Part shown: positions 41,524 through 52,728 of the stretch, piece by piece
How positions within the stretch are numbered: position 1 is the stretch's first letter
Layout of the letters: each line of letters begins with the position of its first letter
Origin: Muscardinus avellanarius
Lineage: Eukaryota > Chordata > Mammalia > Rodentia > Gliridae
Length of the DNA: 64,000 nucleotides
NCBI GenBank assembly: GCA_963383645.1
Contig: OY726571.1
Location: 76,243,860 to 76,307,859, forward strand
Direction of reading: 5' to 3'
Translations under genes and position numbers: made by a program
The notes under the pieces: generated by a model
The model's database searches: none
What the model was told of the DNA's origin: nothing
Seen by the model: the letters and a program-made list of their open reading frames with translations, nothing else

Positions 41524-43390
41524 ATTTTTCTGCATGTTTGTTCACTGGTCTATATGTAGCAACAGTCCATGGGTCTATGACTGGTATATTAATATTTTGT
41601 TCCTGACATTTTGGCTCTATACCTCCACACTAATTGTTCATGTTCAGTTTGGATAAACAACACGGAACCACCTAACTTCTGGGGAGGGAGAGGTCTGGAT
41701 TTTGTTTTCCTTAACCTTTATTTCCTTAGGAGTCCCATTCCCTTACTGCCTACCCAATACCTAACTTCTCAGTTCTACTCAGGGAATGCCTTAATGGGAA
41801 ATGTTTCAAAGCATTTAGAAGAGTTGAAAGAGCAGCCATGGAAAGTTGCTACCACCCCAAAGGCTGGAGGGAGAATGAAAGGAGATGAATTTCCCGGGGC
41901 CTGGATGTGAATTACAGCTTCCAAAGTATCTGCATTGGGATGATCCAGCTGAGATTCATGAATACCCCTTATAAGACATGACTTCAAAGGCATCAACTAA
42001 TAATTCAACCAAGTACATCTGATTCCTCCAAGTACATCAGAATTTGCAATTAAAGAGTTCAGCTGTTGGCAGCTGGAATGTGGGATGTCTGCCTGGTGGG
42101 AGATAAGAATTAAAAGATGTGCTGAACTGGAGCTACTGATGAGATGCAGGAGAGACCTTGGTAGGCAGAGAGGAAAGAAGCTGACCTCACCTTGGCTCTC
42201 AGCCTCCACCTTCCCTGCAATACCTTGTAATTACAACTTAGCTGAAACTGACTGGGCAAGGAAACCTGGGAAATAATACAGGTTCAGCCTCTGGTGGTAC
42301 AAGGGTGAGGATGTGCTATGTATCTAACAGCAAAGGGGAAAATGGCCTGCAGAATGCATAGCCTAAATCATAAGTTATTTTATTCATCCAGTGGTCAACC
42401 AAAATAATTTCTATGAAATTTCTCAAGAAGAGGGAAAAGAATTTTCAAAAAGCCTATTTTGCCAGTAAAAGAGCCTACACAATCATTTCCAATGTCTTTA
42501 CTGGGTAAAAGTTATCAAAAAAACATCTTTCCTGGAGTGCAGTTCACCATGACAAAATCAACACGTGGTTTCCAGGGTTGGGTTTGCTGGTTCTTGTTGG
42601 TTTTATGCAGGTACATAGAACTGCGGAGAACCATAACTGGATTTATAAAACATGATTTCATGTGAGTAAAACCATTTTTCCTAATGAAGCATGTCAGAAT
42701 TTTCATCTGAATAATTGTTCTTTAATTCCTTTAACAAGTTTACATATTTTAAAAAATTGACTAAGAAATCTATTGCAGATGAAGGGTCGATCATTCTTGG
42801 ATGTACCTAATTTTTTTTTTTTAATTCTGGATTCTGATATACCTTTTATATATGTTTTTCATCTGGGGAGACCAGGTCTTTTGTTTGCTTTGCTTTTGTT
42901 TGTTTTGCCAGAACTTCCAAATCATTATTCTGGGTTACTTTTCCTGCACAGATGAGAAGGAGTTTGTACAACACTCTAAATGTGAAAGAACATCTGGAGA
43001 CAGAGCCGTGGACATATGCTCAGAATTTCTAAGCCCTTGGAGGAGACAGAAGTACTCATTTTTCACACCCACATGATTACTTGGGTTGATACTCTCCTTG
43101 TTCTTACAATGGTTTTCAAACAAGAATCCTACCAGGTACAAGAAAGTACAAAGTGGTGTCAGAAGAGTATCTGGAGAATTGAAAAGCAGGTCTTGGGAGT
43201 AAATGGAAGATACTTTGTGCCTGACCTTTCTCCTTCAATCATAGTGGTTTTACTAATTACGGTATGGATATTACAGTTGAAGTCTTAGACCATGACATCT
43301 CATTATACACTAATCTCTCCCTCTGTAGCATGAAGAGTCAGTTCTAGTTGCTGATTAGTCCTGAAGTCAGTGATGTAATCTCATTGTCCA
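41524..43390. other. Unique sequence, no gene seen
   Basis: About 1.9 kb without a recognised transposon or coding frame. Open frames of 60-99 codons occur on both strands with no known domain. Confidence 0.4.
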
Positions 43391-43393
43391 TTG

Positions 43394-43433
43394 TACTGAT
43401 TGGTTCAGGAGTCTGGACAGAAACCAATCAGTA
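43394..43433. promoter_or_regulatory. Inverted repeat of CCAAT-box type sites
   Basis: Perfect 12-base arms tactgattggtt (43394-43405) and aaccaatcagta (43422-43433) with a 16-base spacer. Each arm carries an ATTGG/CCAAT core, the NF-Y site type. Function is inferred from sequence only. Confidence 0.5.
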
Positions 43434-43633
43434 GCTGCCATTCTTCTCTGCACATCTCAATCTTATTAATCCATTGAGGTTAAAAAGATGAAAATGAATT
43501 CCTTGTTAAGAAAGAAATGATTCCTCTAGGAAGAAACAAGAAAGAAGTCTAGCTATCAGATAGCAATTGGGGGAACCATTCTTGAGATAAAAATAATACT
43601 GGCATTGTTGATGTGGAAAAAAAAAGAAGGAAT

Positions 43634-43740
43634 GTCTCAGGCTATATCACCTGGAACACACCCCATCTCCTCTGATTGTCAAAGCTAACCAAGGTTGAGT
43701 GAGGTTAGTACTTGAATGGGAGAGAGGGGGAGACCAGGGT
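43634..43740 (+). pseudogene. 5S rRNA pseudogene
   Basis: The order 'gtctcaggctatatcacctg', 'gaacacaccccatctcctct', 'gattgtcaaagctaaccaag', 'gttagtacttgaatgggaga' follows the mammalian 5S rRNA (gtctacggccataccaccctg, gaacgcgcccgatctcgtct, gatctcggaagctaagcagg, gttagtacttggatgggaga). The internal promoter's box C region is well kept and the A box is altered. Many substitutions, mostly loss of CpG, and a small purine insertion near the 3' end indicate a non-functional copy. No poly-A tail follows. Confidence 0.85.
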
Positions 43741-44974
43741 CTTTGATGAGTTTATTCAGTGGCTGGCTCAAGCAATCCCAAAACTCACCCTACACTGGCA
43801 AATCTTCATAAATAAAATAATGTTGTCTTTATTGGTGAGGCCTCTTTGAGTTGAATTTTCATTACTTATAGGGGAACTCTCTTAACTGATAGGGTACCCT
43901 ATCTTTAAAAACACTCTCCTAGAAAATCTAAAAATCTTCACATTGATGATAGCTATTTAAAGTAAAATATTTCACTTTCCTAATTCTGAAGAGGCATTCT
44001 GTCAGAAGCAGACTTTAATATAGCAATTTTTATGCTTACGAGTCACTTCCTCCCTTCTTTGCAAGTGTGATCTAGCTTGACCAGCGTGTGGCTATAGAAG
44101 GATTCTAAAACAAATCTGTGTGGCCAAACAAGTGATTTTATTATTGATTTTTATCACATGTACATCCTCTATTTCCCTTCCTTTCTAGTCAATACAAGGG
44201 TTAATGGAATGAATATATGAACCCATCTGAAGAATATTTATTACATCCTCACCCCCACAAATGAATCTGCAATAGAATCTCAGACATAGTAGCCAATGAC
44301 TGGGCATTTTTTTTCTGAAAAGTGGCCCCTTTCTTGGGGCTATATGAATCACAGCATTTATTTAACCAGGTACTTCCCACACCAAGTCAACCCCAGTGGC
44401 AGAGAAATTCATAATGAAAAAGTCCTGCGTGCCGGAGACAGGTGCTGGGGAACCCACCCGGTGCTAGTGTGAACTCCATCCAACATTCAAAGAGCCATGC
44501 ACGAGTCTCTGCGGGGGCCTGGCAGCCAGCCCTTCCAAACCCCTTCCCATTCTGTGCTGCCTTGTGTTTACACAGCGAAAATGAAACCGTCACCAGTGTT
44601 AATATGGCATAATTTATAAGCTGAGAAGAGAGCTCAGCATGCATTCCCTTCTCAAGGGAAACAGACTGTTACTTTCAGAACAGCTGAAGGGTGGAGACAT
44701 TTCTTGGAAATCAAGGTAACTGCTGATTCCCCAAACCTACTTCATTGGATTTAGTAAAAGATTCCTGTGTGCCCATCCCATACTCCTTGCCTTCTAACAT
44801 AGCAACTGAGATTATTTACCCGAGCATACACACATGCACAAACTCTCCCAAATTCCAGGACCAACCTTACCTCCAAGAGAAAAGAAGGTGAGACCTCCCA
44901 AGGCAGTCCTTGACCAGAGTCAATACACTTTGCAAGACCCAAACTAAACCTGGTAGTTAGTCCTTTTCAAAATT
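43741..44974. other. Unique sequence, no gene seen
   Basis: No named repeat. The 44400-44700 part is less AT-rich and holds a few CpGs (gcgtgccggagacagg, cacccggtgc), so a conserved element is possible. Confidence 0.35.
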
Positions 44975-44989
44975 AGGTTTCTAATTTTT

Positions 44990-45185
44990 TTTTTTTTTTG
45001 GTGGTACTGTGGTTCCTGGAAGCCCTTCTACCTGCGGGCTACACTCCCAGACCTATTTTATACTTTTTTTAAAAAAATTGGAAACAGGGTCTCTTAAGCC
45101 AGTGCGGCCGACTTCAAACCTGCGCGATCCTCCTGTCTCCGCCTCACAAGTGCGGGGATTACAAGCGTGCGCCACCACTCCCGGC
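44990..45185 (-). mobile_element. SINE, short subfamily, antisense
   Basis: Antisense landmarks: 'ggtggtactgtggttcctgg', 'gggctacactcccagaccta', 'cagggtctcttaagccagtg', 'gtgcgccaccactcccggc'. Target duplication taggtttctaattttt (44974-44989) / taggttcctaattttt (45186-45201), one mismatch. Confidence 0.95.
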
Positions 45186-45284
45186 TAGGTTCCTAATTTT
45201 TAACAGGTCCTACAGGGATTTCATTTATTCTCTCAATTACTGAATTCTTTCTTTCCCTCTTTCTCTTTATTTTTTCTTTCTGTC

Positions 45285-45499
45285 TTTCATAGTGCTGGGA
45301 ATTAAACCTGGGCACATTCTACCTCCAAGCTATATCCTCAGCCCTATTCTTTTTATTTTTATTTTAAAACAAGCTCTCACTAGGTTGATGTGAGTCTCAC
45401 TATTTGCTGAGGCTTTTCTAGAACCAGTGATCCTCTTGTCTCAGCCTCCAACAGCCTTCCAAGTACTGGGATTATAGACCTGGGCCACCACGCCCAGCT
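45285..45499 (-). mobile_element. B1-ID SINE, antisense
   Basis: Landmarks: 'tagtgctgggaattaaacct', 'caagctatatcctcagccct', 'taggttgatgtgagtctcac', 'tacttgctga'-like middle, 'gccaccacgcccagct'. A duplicated phrase (cagcctccaacagccttcc) sits in the B1 half. Confidence 0.85.
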
Positions 45500-46691
45500 A
45501 CAACACTTCTCTTAAGAACTTTCCCTTCCCCATCTTTACTTAGGGTATGATTATTGGCTTCTCTAGACTTTGGGCCAGAATAGGCTTTTGTATAATGGCA
45601 TCTGCCTGTCCACCATACTTTGACATCTTAGCCTTACGTTTGAGCTCACGTGCCTGCTTGTCTGCTCTTGGAATTGTTTGCTGCCATGTCTAAGCCCCAA
45701 GTTTCCTCCTTGCCCCATATTATCTCTCTGAATGGCAACTAAACACTGGTTATAATAGACTATTGAGTCCTAGATCCCCCTTGGGACCTGATGCTCAGGA
45801 GCAGAGTGGGCCAATTATGCTGATCATCCTGCTAATCCCCACCATTAGGATAAAGAGCCCTGGCAGTCCATGGAGTATAGGGATAGGATGTTCAGGAACA
45901 AGCACCGGAGGTGGCCAGTGCCTGGGAAGAATATGATAACAGCCCCCATATCACATTCCACGTTAATGGATCCAACCTCCACAGCTAGACACCTATCACC
46001 CTGTCTGATGAACTTGGCTTCGGTCCCTGATTTGATGCTAGAGAGCCAGGATGATGGGATTCTCCTGGCAGCTGCTTTGGGCTCTTTGGGACTGCCCGAC
46101 ATAGTACTTTTTGTCTGTGTTTCCATTGCTAAACCAGATGAATATCTTTATATGAAGAGCTTGTTTCTCTATAGTCCTATTATGATTTAAAATTTATGGA
46201 GATATAAGCTACCAACCCATTCCTAGACCATTGATACCTTATTGGAAATTATTCAATAATTATTCACAGCTTTTATTGTTTCAGTATAACAAATGGGTAA
46301 AAAATAATAGTAGGACCTAGGACAGGTTAATTTTTATTGGGGAAGAAAGATGAGTAATGAGCAATAAATTTCTCTGTTTGGGGAAACAAGACAGGTACTT
46401 ATTTAGATTAAAGGGCTAAGGGTGTGCCTCTTGAATTCATTCAGCTATAGCATTGCTAGGGACTAAACAATCCTAAACAGACAAAGATAAACATAGAAAC
46501 TGAACTCCCAAAGTTTGGGGACAAATTGTTCTTCCTGCTATTCCCTATATTTGCCAGATATGCTGTTTATTCCATCCTCCTTTCTACTAGGAAACCTGTT
46601 GACTAAATGAAGATAAACACAAAGACATTTTGCTATAGGCATTTTGCAATTAACTCAAAAGTATGTAAAATGTAGTAAATTAAAAAAAAAA
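45500..46691. other. Unrecognised sequence with overlapping 93- and 106-codon frames
   Basis: A minus frame (46126-45845, 93 codons) and a plus frame (45870-46190, 106 codons) overlap almost fully. I recognise neither product. Possible origins are an old LTR-retroelement piece or chance, since frames antisense to each other of this length can occur by chance. No gene is called. Confidence 0.3.
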
Positions 46692-46699
46692 TACATGAA

Positions 46700-46931
46700 G
46701 GCCGGGCCTGGTGGTGCACGCTTGTAATCCCCGTGCTTGGGACGCGGAGACAGGAGGATCGCGCAGGTTCGAAGCTGGCTGCACTGGCTTAAGAGACCCT
46801 GTTTCCATATAAAAAAGTATAAAACAGGTCTGGGAGTGTAGCCCGTAGGAGTGTAACCTGGAGGCAGAGGGCTTCCAGGAACCCCAGTACCACCAAAAAA
46901 AAACCCCAAAAAACAAAAAACAAACAAAAAC
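46700..46931 (+). mobile_element. SINE, short subfamily, with internal duplication
   Basis: It reads 'gccgggcctggtggtgcacg', 'cttgtaatccccgtgcttgg', 'gctgcactggcttaagagac', 'gggagtgtagcccgtaggag', 'tgtaacctggaggcagaggg'. The phrase 'ggagtgta.cc' occurs twice in the ID half (about 17-base duplication). A/C-rich tail. Short target duplication tacatgaa (46692-46699 / 46932-46939). Confidence 0.9.
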
Positions 46932-47120
46932 TACATGAAAAACTATGTATTTCCTAAGACACACTGAATAGAATTAAAATAAGCACTTTCTTTGATATGA
47001 GTTGTTCAAGAAGAGATATCGAAAAAGACTGATTATATAAGTTCAAAGTATGTATAAAATAAAATTATTCTAGGCAATCCATGACTTAGGTAAGCAAATC
47101 TTATTTTTTAAAAATTGCCC

Positions 47121-47333
47121 AAGCCAGCCATGGTGACTCAAGTTTGTAATACCAGCATTCGGGAGGCTGAGACAGGAGGATCACAATTTGTGAACAGCCT
47201 CAGCTACTTAGTGAGGTCCTTACTTAGTGAGGTCCTTTGTAACTCAGTGAGACCCTGTTTCAAAATAAAGAATAAAAAAAATAAGGCTGAGAATGTAGCT
47301 TGGAGATAGAATGCCTCTGGGTTCCATTCCCAG
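47121..47333 (+). mobile_element. B1-ID SINE with duplicated segment
   Basis: It reads 'gccagccatggtgactcaag', 'acagcctcagctacttagtg', then the phrase 'acttagtgaggtcctt' twice in tandem (47207-47238 area), 'aggctgagaatgtagcttgg' and 'tccattcccagtact'. The tail is an (ACT)n/(AAT)n tract. Confidence 0.9.
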
Positions 47334-47401
<68 letters not shown>

Positions 47402-47417
47402 GAATGAATAAATAAAT
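47334..47417. repeat. (ACT)n-(AAT)n-(AATA)n microsatellite in SINE tail
   Basis: The final 'agtact' of the SINE is itself repeated into (ACT)12, then AAT units, then AATA/GAAT. This shows expansion starting from SINE-end sequence. Confidence 0.95.
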
Positions 47418-47773
47418 GCTCGAGTACCCGAGTACACATTCTCTGCAAATAATTCAATTTTTCTCTCCTTGATCTCAACCTCTCGTTTTCCCAACACTAT
47501 TCTCTGAGTCCACCTTCTGTCTACAGGAGCACTGTGGCAGTTCACTCAAATGAAGGCCAGCTCTCATGGCTGGCTTCACAGCCACCTGGCTTGCCTTGAT
47601 TGTGACCTCAACATCTCACAAATGCACTGCCTTTTGTCTGTTTTTGAAGCCCTATAGGGGTGAGTCTGCTAGCTCTGATCTAAGATGTTGGCTACCACAG
47701 ATAGAGGGCCTCTAAAGTGATGCTTCAGGAACATGGTAGGGGAAATTTTTAAATAAAGGGATTAAAAAAAAAT
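47418..47773. other. Unique sequence, no gene
   Basis: Nothing recognised. Confidence 0.4.
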
Positions 47774-47784
47774 GTTCCAGCTGA

Positions 47785-48003
47785 AGCCAGACATGGTGGC
47801 ACACGCTTTGTAATCCCAGCATTTGAAAGACTGAGACAGGAGGATTGTTCAGGTTCGAAGCCAGCCTCACCTACTTAGTGAGGTCCTTTGCAACTCAGTG
47901 AGACCCTGTTTTTCAAAATAAAGAATAAAAAAAAAAATAGGACTGGGGGTGTCGCTCAGAGGTTGGATGCCCCTGGGTTTCATGCTCAGGACCACACAAA
48001 AAA
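47785..48003 (+). mobile_element. B1-ID SINE, long type
   Basis: It reads 'gccagacatggtggcacacg', 'aggttcgaagccagcctcac', 'tagtgaggtcctttgcaact', 'ggactgggggtgtcgctcag'. Target duplication gttccagctga (47774-47784) / gtttcagctga (48004-48014), one mismatch. Confidence 0.95.
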
Positions 48004-48014
48004 GTTTCAGCTGA

Positions 48015-49634
48015 CAAGACTCAGTAAGACTTCCAGCTAAGCAAACTAAATTTGAACATTTATGGTTCCCCTCCAAACAATACAAATGTGATAGACAAAA
48101 TTTTAAACTGTCAGACTTCATCTTTAAAGTATCATAAACCTACTTGTCTGACATTATTAATTAAACCATGAAGATAAAGCATCAGGACGGCATTGCCTAT
48201 GACACTCTATTAGGCAAATCTATCCCATCTGAGACATATATTTTTCCTTCCAAAGAATCAAATTTAGGTTTCCTCTCCCTTATAATTCAATTTTTTTTCT
48301 AGTTACCCTTTATAAATATCTACATGACCATTTTAGTAGAAATGATAATTCTGACTCAAAAATCATAATCTATTAAATGTGCAGAGCCTGGCAGAATTTT
48401 ATGGCAGTGAAAATACTCCGCATGATAGTTCAATGGCATGTGGATATCATTCTTCGTTTGTCCAAACCCATAGAATGTACAGTAACAACAGTGTGAGCTA
48501 CGGGCCTGGGTGATAAGGATGTGCTGACGTGGGTTCATCAGTTGTAGCAAATGTGCCATTCATGGGGAGGAATGCTAAAATGGGAGATGTTTTACTTGTG
48601 TAGGTAATAGGTATATAGGAAATCTTTGTACTTTCCTCTGGATTTGGCTCTGGACTTTACTAAAATAAATAAAGCCTGTTAAAATTACATAATATTATAC
48701 ATAAAAATAATGATAATGGAATTCTTGCACGATAATAGAATTCTACTGTATCTGAACACCTCAATGATCTCAACCACCTCGAATGGACAACTTGGAGGCA
48801 CCGTGCCTTCTCTCTGGTTTCTTGTTTGGACACATTAGAGGGATGGCAATACTCATTAAGTATCCTCAAGTAGCTCTTGTGGTCCTGAGAAGCCAACAAG
48901 TCTGAGTTCATCTTAATCATCTAGGTATCTTTGGTCTTAGATGTCCCCGTGTTTGTTCCTTCACATACAAACAAGAGATGCCCTGTTCCAGTGTTTTGCA
49001 AGATTTCATGAGTACATATTTAAAAATACATTTAGATTCACATTAGTTATAACAAGGACAAAAGGCAATCCCACCCTTCTTTCAGAAATAATTCAAAAAG
49101 CACAAGTAAAATGCTGAAGTGTGTAATTTATTTGAGCTGTTGTTGTCTCATCAACCTTGTTCTTTCCAAATAACTCAAGAGATATCTGAGTGTCAAAAGA
49201 GAGAGTTTAAAATTTTTTAGACATCCTCAGCTCCCAATTCTTCATCTCTGCTAACAAACATGTAACATGTATGGATCCATGGTGACAACATATTCAGAAA
49301 AAATCATAATCCTCTTTCTAGCCATTTCAGATTAAGCTACATATTTGCAAGGTCTTTTCAGTTAGTATCAAAGACAAACTAAGCCTGGGAACCTAAGGGA
49401 GATTTAAGAAATGACAACTAAATGCCACCGTTAATTCCTGATTGAGTGTTGAACAAGAAACAACAAATCTATAATGGCTTATAGTGGGACAATGGGGAAA
49501 ATTGAACTTAATTCATTCATTAGGTAATCATATGGTATGAATTTTAAATTCACTGAGTATGATGACGGCTTTGCAGTTGTGAGGGGGAATGTCCTTGTTT
49601 GTGGAGAGATGTTGAAGTATTAATAGAGTGCAGC
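48015..49634. other. AT-rich unique sequence, no gene seen
   Basis: About 1.6 kb with no recognised transposon, RNA gene or coding frame. Confidence 0.4.
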
Positions 49635-49639
49635 CAAGT

Positions 49640-49855
49640 GTGTAAATAACTTTCAAATGGCTCAGGAAAAAAGTGTAAGTCTAGATAGATAGATAACATA
49701 GATAAAAGATGGGAGATCAATGAGAAAAATAAAGCAAAAGTGACAAAATATTAATAACAATTGGTGACTGTAGGTGAAGGTGACATGTGATTATTCTCAC
49801 TTTTCTGGCAAATTTCTCTATTGACTTTAACTTTTACAATAAAAAAAGGAAAATT
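49640..49855 (+). mobile_element. Ancient L1M-type 3' end, probable
   Basis: The phrases 'gacaaaatattaataacaat', 'tggtgactgtaggtgaaggt', 'tctggcaaatttctctattg' and 'acttttacaataaaaaaagg' resemble the ends of old L1M 3' UTRs (..aatgttaa.aattggtgaatctgggtgaaggg.., ..ttgcaacttttctgtaag..). (TAGA)n lies at 49684-49697. Confidence 0.5.
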
Positions 49856-50004
49856 CAAAATGACCCAGTTTGAGAAGGTAGTATATCAGGTTCAGATGAA
49901 ACCCATCTTGGTCAGATATCCATGGCTGATTACACTGATTGAGGGATTCAAGGGAAATTCACCAATCTGGCCTATTTTGCATATTTTAGAAAATTTTCTC
50001 ATAA

Positions 50005-50202
50005 GCCAGACGTGGTGGCGCACGCTTGTAACCCCAGTACTTGGGAGACTGAGACAAGAGGATCCCAGGTTTGCTGCCAGCCTCAGCAGCTTAGTGAGGC
50101 CCTCTGCAACTTAGCGAAGACCCTGTTTCAAAATTAAAGAATAAAATAAAGCTAGATGTATAGTTCAGAGGCAGAATGCCTCTAGGTTTGATTCCCAGTA
50201 AC

Positions 50203-50250
<48 letters not shown>

Positions 50251-50252
50251 TG
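50005..50252 (+). mobile_element. B1-ID SINE with (AC)n tail
   Basis: It reads 'gccagacgtggtggcgcacg', 'cagcctcagcagcttagtga', 'ccctgtttcaaaattaaaga', 'agctagatgtatagttcaga', 'gattcccagtaactaacaca'. Target duplication ttttctcataa (49994-50004) / ttttcttataa (50253-50263), lying beyond the AC run, so the AC run is part of the inserted tail. Confidence 0.95.
50205..50248. repeat. (AC)n microsatellite in SINE tail
   Basis: 22 AC units inside the target duplications of the SINE above. Confidence 0.95.
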
Positions 50253-50263
50253 TTTTCTTATAA

Positions 50264-50625
50264 AAAGTATTTTGATTTTGTTTGTTTCAAATAAAGTGGG
50301 AATATTCTCCCTCTACCTCATCTCTTAGTCTTCCTCCACAATTTGTTTGAATAAAACCTTCTCTCTTCTGTAAGTAGCTATAAAACTACAGTCAGAGTCC
50401 CACTCTTCCTGAAAGGATGGTGGAATCTGGGGGGAGATGAGACTTGTGTTGCTAGTAACAGAATGAACAATTAAACGGATCCCCTTTCCTCTCTCTCCCT
50501 TTATTAATGTCCAGTTATTGAACTAATCCAATGCTGGACTCTGGAAGAAGAGGGCCATGCAGGGGAAGGAGGTATTTATTTCCCTCCCCCATCTTTAGGT
50601 TCCTAACTGAGGACTTTTATTTTTA
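50264..50625. other. Unique sequence, no gene
   Basis: Nothing recognised. Confidence 0.4.
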
Positions 50626-50833
50626 TGATACTAGGGAGTAAACCAAGATGCATTCTACCTTCCAGCTACACTCCCAGCCTGGTTTCTTTCTTTTTTTTTT
50701 TTTTTTACCTCTTGTTTTAAAACAGGGTCTTACTAGGTTGATTCGAGTCTCACTACTTGCTGAGGCTGTCCTTGAACTTGCAGTCTTCCTGTCTCAGCCT
50801 CCCAAGTACTGGGATTATAGGTGTGTTCCACCA
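50626..50833 (-). mobile_element. B1-ID SINE, antisense
   Basis: Landmarks: 'atgatactagggagtaaacc', 'ccagctacactcccagcctg', a T16 linker, 'aaaacagggtcttactaggt', 'ctcagcctcccaagtactgg'. The B1 start is clipped. Confidence 0.85.
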
Positions 50834-50839
50834 TAAGAG

Positions 50840-51639
50840 ATGAGCATGCAAACCAATGTAATATAAATTTTATGTGATATGGAAGTCTTCAGGCACGGAA
50901 ATGCAAATAAACAGGTGAATTCTTACTTTAGGCTTTATAAAGGGGTGGATCTTCATGGAAAGTATTATAGGACATGCAGAGTATAATGTAATGGTGATAA
51001 GCCAGGAGAATTTGGCAAGGCCTGTATGCTCAGGTTCTTCTCTGGATCCTTGTGTCCGCAGAGATAAGGAGGCTGCTTTCCCCAGAGATAGGGAGGCACC
51101 TCTCAGATGAAAGTCTGAACACCTGTTTTGCCGGAGAAGAGTGTCCTGAACCCCTTCAACAGACACATGAAAAAGGCACAACTTAAAGGAAATAATCCAA
51201 GCAGTAAATCCAACAGATGAATGTATGTATCAGGCAGTTATAAGCAGGGTGAAGAAAGAAAGATGACAGAGAGGAGCCCTCCTGAGAAGAGATGAGGATT
51301 ACCCTGCCCAGCTGTGATCAGAGACTTGGAGCCATTACATTGCAGCTTTAGATGTCAGCAGAAAATCTGGCCTGGTGAATCTAGCATAGTCACACTAAGC
51401 AGTAACCGCCCCTAATTGCTATGCATGAGGAGGGGTGGGATTTCTAGACTGTATAAGAACATCACCAGGTGGCCGACTTGGCCACCTGTGTCTGTCTTCC
51501 TTCCCTCTGCTCCTGGACCAGCCAGCTGTGACTCTCCTGATTAACCTACCCCCAAAAAACCCATTATGTGTACCCTACCTGGGTCCCCCAGATGAACTCT
51601 TTCTTTCGGGGAGACAAGAACCAAGGGAAACTGACAAGC
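50840..51639 (+). mobile_element. Possible ERV LTR(s), class uncertain
   Basis: Unlike the neighbouring unique DNA, the 51190-51639 part has an LTR-like build: a GC-mixed U3, a TATA-like 'ctgtataagaac' (51448-51459), then a C/T-rich stretch and 'tctttcggggagacaagaac' near the end. I cannot name the family and see no flanking duplication. It could instead be unique sequence. Confidence 0.35.
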
Positions 51640-52060
51640 CTACGACACATGTATACAATAGAATATCATTCAGTCTTAAAATGGAAGAAATACTGATACA
51701 GCCCACAACATAGATGAACCCTGAAGACATTATAAGTGATTAAACCAGTCACATCAGGGCAAATACTCAATGATTCCACTTTTGTGAGTTTTATGAGTGA
51801 AGTCATCACCAAGACAGACTGGATGGTGGTCGCCCATGCCTGGACAAAGATTGTATGGGAGTGTTACCATTTAGTGGGCGTAGAGTTTTAGTTTGAGAAG
51901 ATGAAAATAGTTCTGGAAATAGATGGTGGCGACAATTGCCCAGTGATGTCAATGTACTTCATGCCACCAAACCATAGATCTGAAAGTGGTTAAAATGGAA
52001 CATGTTATGTGGTGTGTGTTTTATCATAATACAGAGAAAGAAAAGAAGCAAAGCAGGACA
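51640..52060 (+). mobile_element. Ancient L1M 3' end
   Basis: The order 'atagaatatcattcagtctt', 'acaacatagatgaaccctga', 'agacattataagtgattaaa', 'gatgaaaatagttctggaaa', 'tagatggtggcgacaatt' and 'gaaagtggttaaaatggaac' follows old L1M 3' ends step by step. Confidence 0.85.
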
Positions 52061-52361
52061 GCTATTGGTATAACCTCAGCCATTTTAAGACTCTTCCGCC
52101 ACGTCAGCCTCTCAGAAATCAGGTGACCATGGCTAAGCAGAAAATAGCCCTGTAAATGTCAACCCCCGCCCCTATCAGATTTTCCCTGTTGTTTGTTTCC
52201 TGCCCTGGTGCCCTAGAAGACCTGTGTCACCAAAGGACTGGATTGCTCTTCTTGCTGGAGGCAGCCTGTTAACAACTGCCTGACATTAAACACCTTCAGA
52301 CCCTAGTGTTTTTATGATATGTCCTGAATGCCTTCCCCTTTCAATAGCAAGAGAGAAAGAG
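52061..52361. other. Unrecognised GC-moderate sequence
   Basis: Possibly LTR-derived (gatatgtcctgaatgccttc), but no family is recognised. Confidence 0.3.
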
Positions 52362-52428
52362 AAAGGAAGGAAGGAAGGAAGGAAAGAAGGAAGGAAGGAA
52401 GGAAGGAAGGAAGGAAGGAAGGAAGGAA
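52362..52428. repeat. (GGAA)n microsatellite
   Basis: About 16 GGAA units with two interruptions, about 70 bases upstream of the next SINE. Confidence 0.95.
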
Positions 52429-52495
52429 ATACTAGGTAAAAAGGAAGCAAACTGGAAAGGAAGGAGGAAAATATAGTTTCAAAATATAGGGACTT

Positions 52496-52717
52496 TGCTG
52501 GGCATGGTGGCGCATGCTTGTAATCCCAGCACTTGGGAGGCTGAGACAGGAGGATCGCACAGGTTCGAAGCCAGCCTCAGCTACTTAGTGAGGCTCTAAG
52601 CAACTTAGTGAGACCCTGCTTCCAAATAAAGTATAAAATAGGTCTGGGAGTATAGCCCAGAGGTAGAAAAGCTCCTGGATTCTACCCCCAGTACCACTAA
52701 AAACAAAACCAAAAAAA
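52496..52717 (+). mobile_element. B1-ID SINE, intermediate between long and short types
   Basis: The middle is the long type (ctcagctacttagtgaggct, ctaagcaacttagtgagacc), but the linker and ID half are short-type-like (gcttccaaataaagtataaa, ataggtctgggagtatagcc). Target duplication tatagggactt (52485-52495) / tctagggactt (52718-52728). It inserted next to or in an LTR. Confidence 0.95.
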
Positions 52718-52728
52718 TCTAGGGACTT

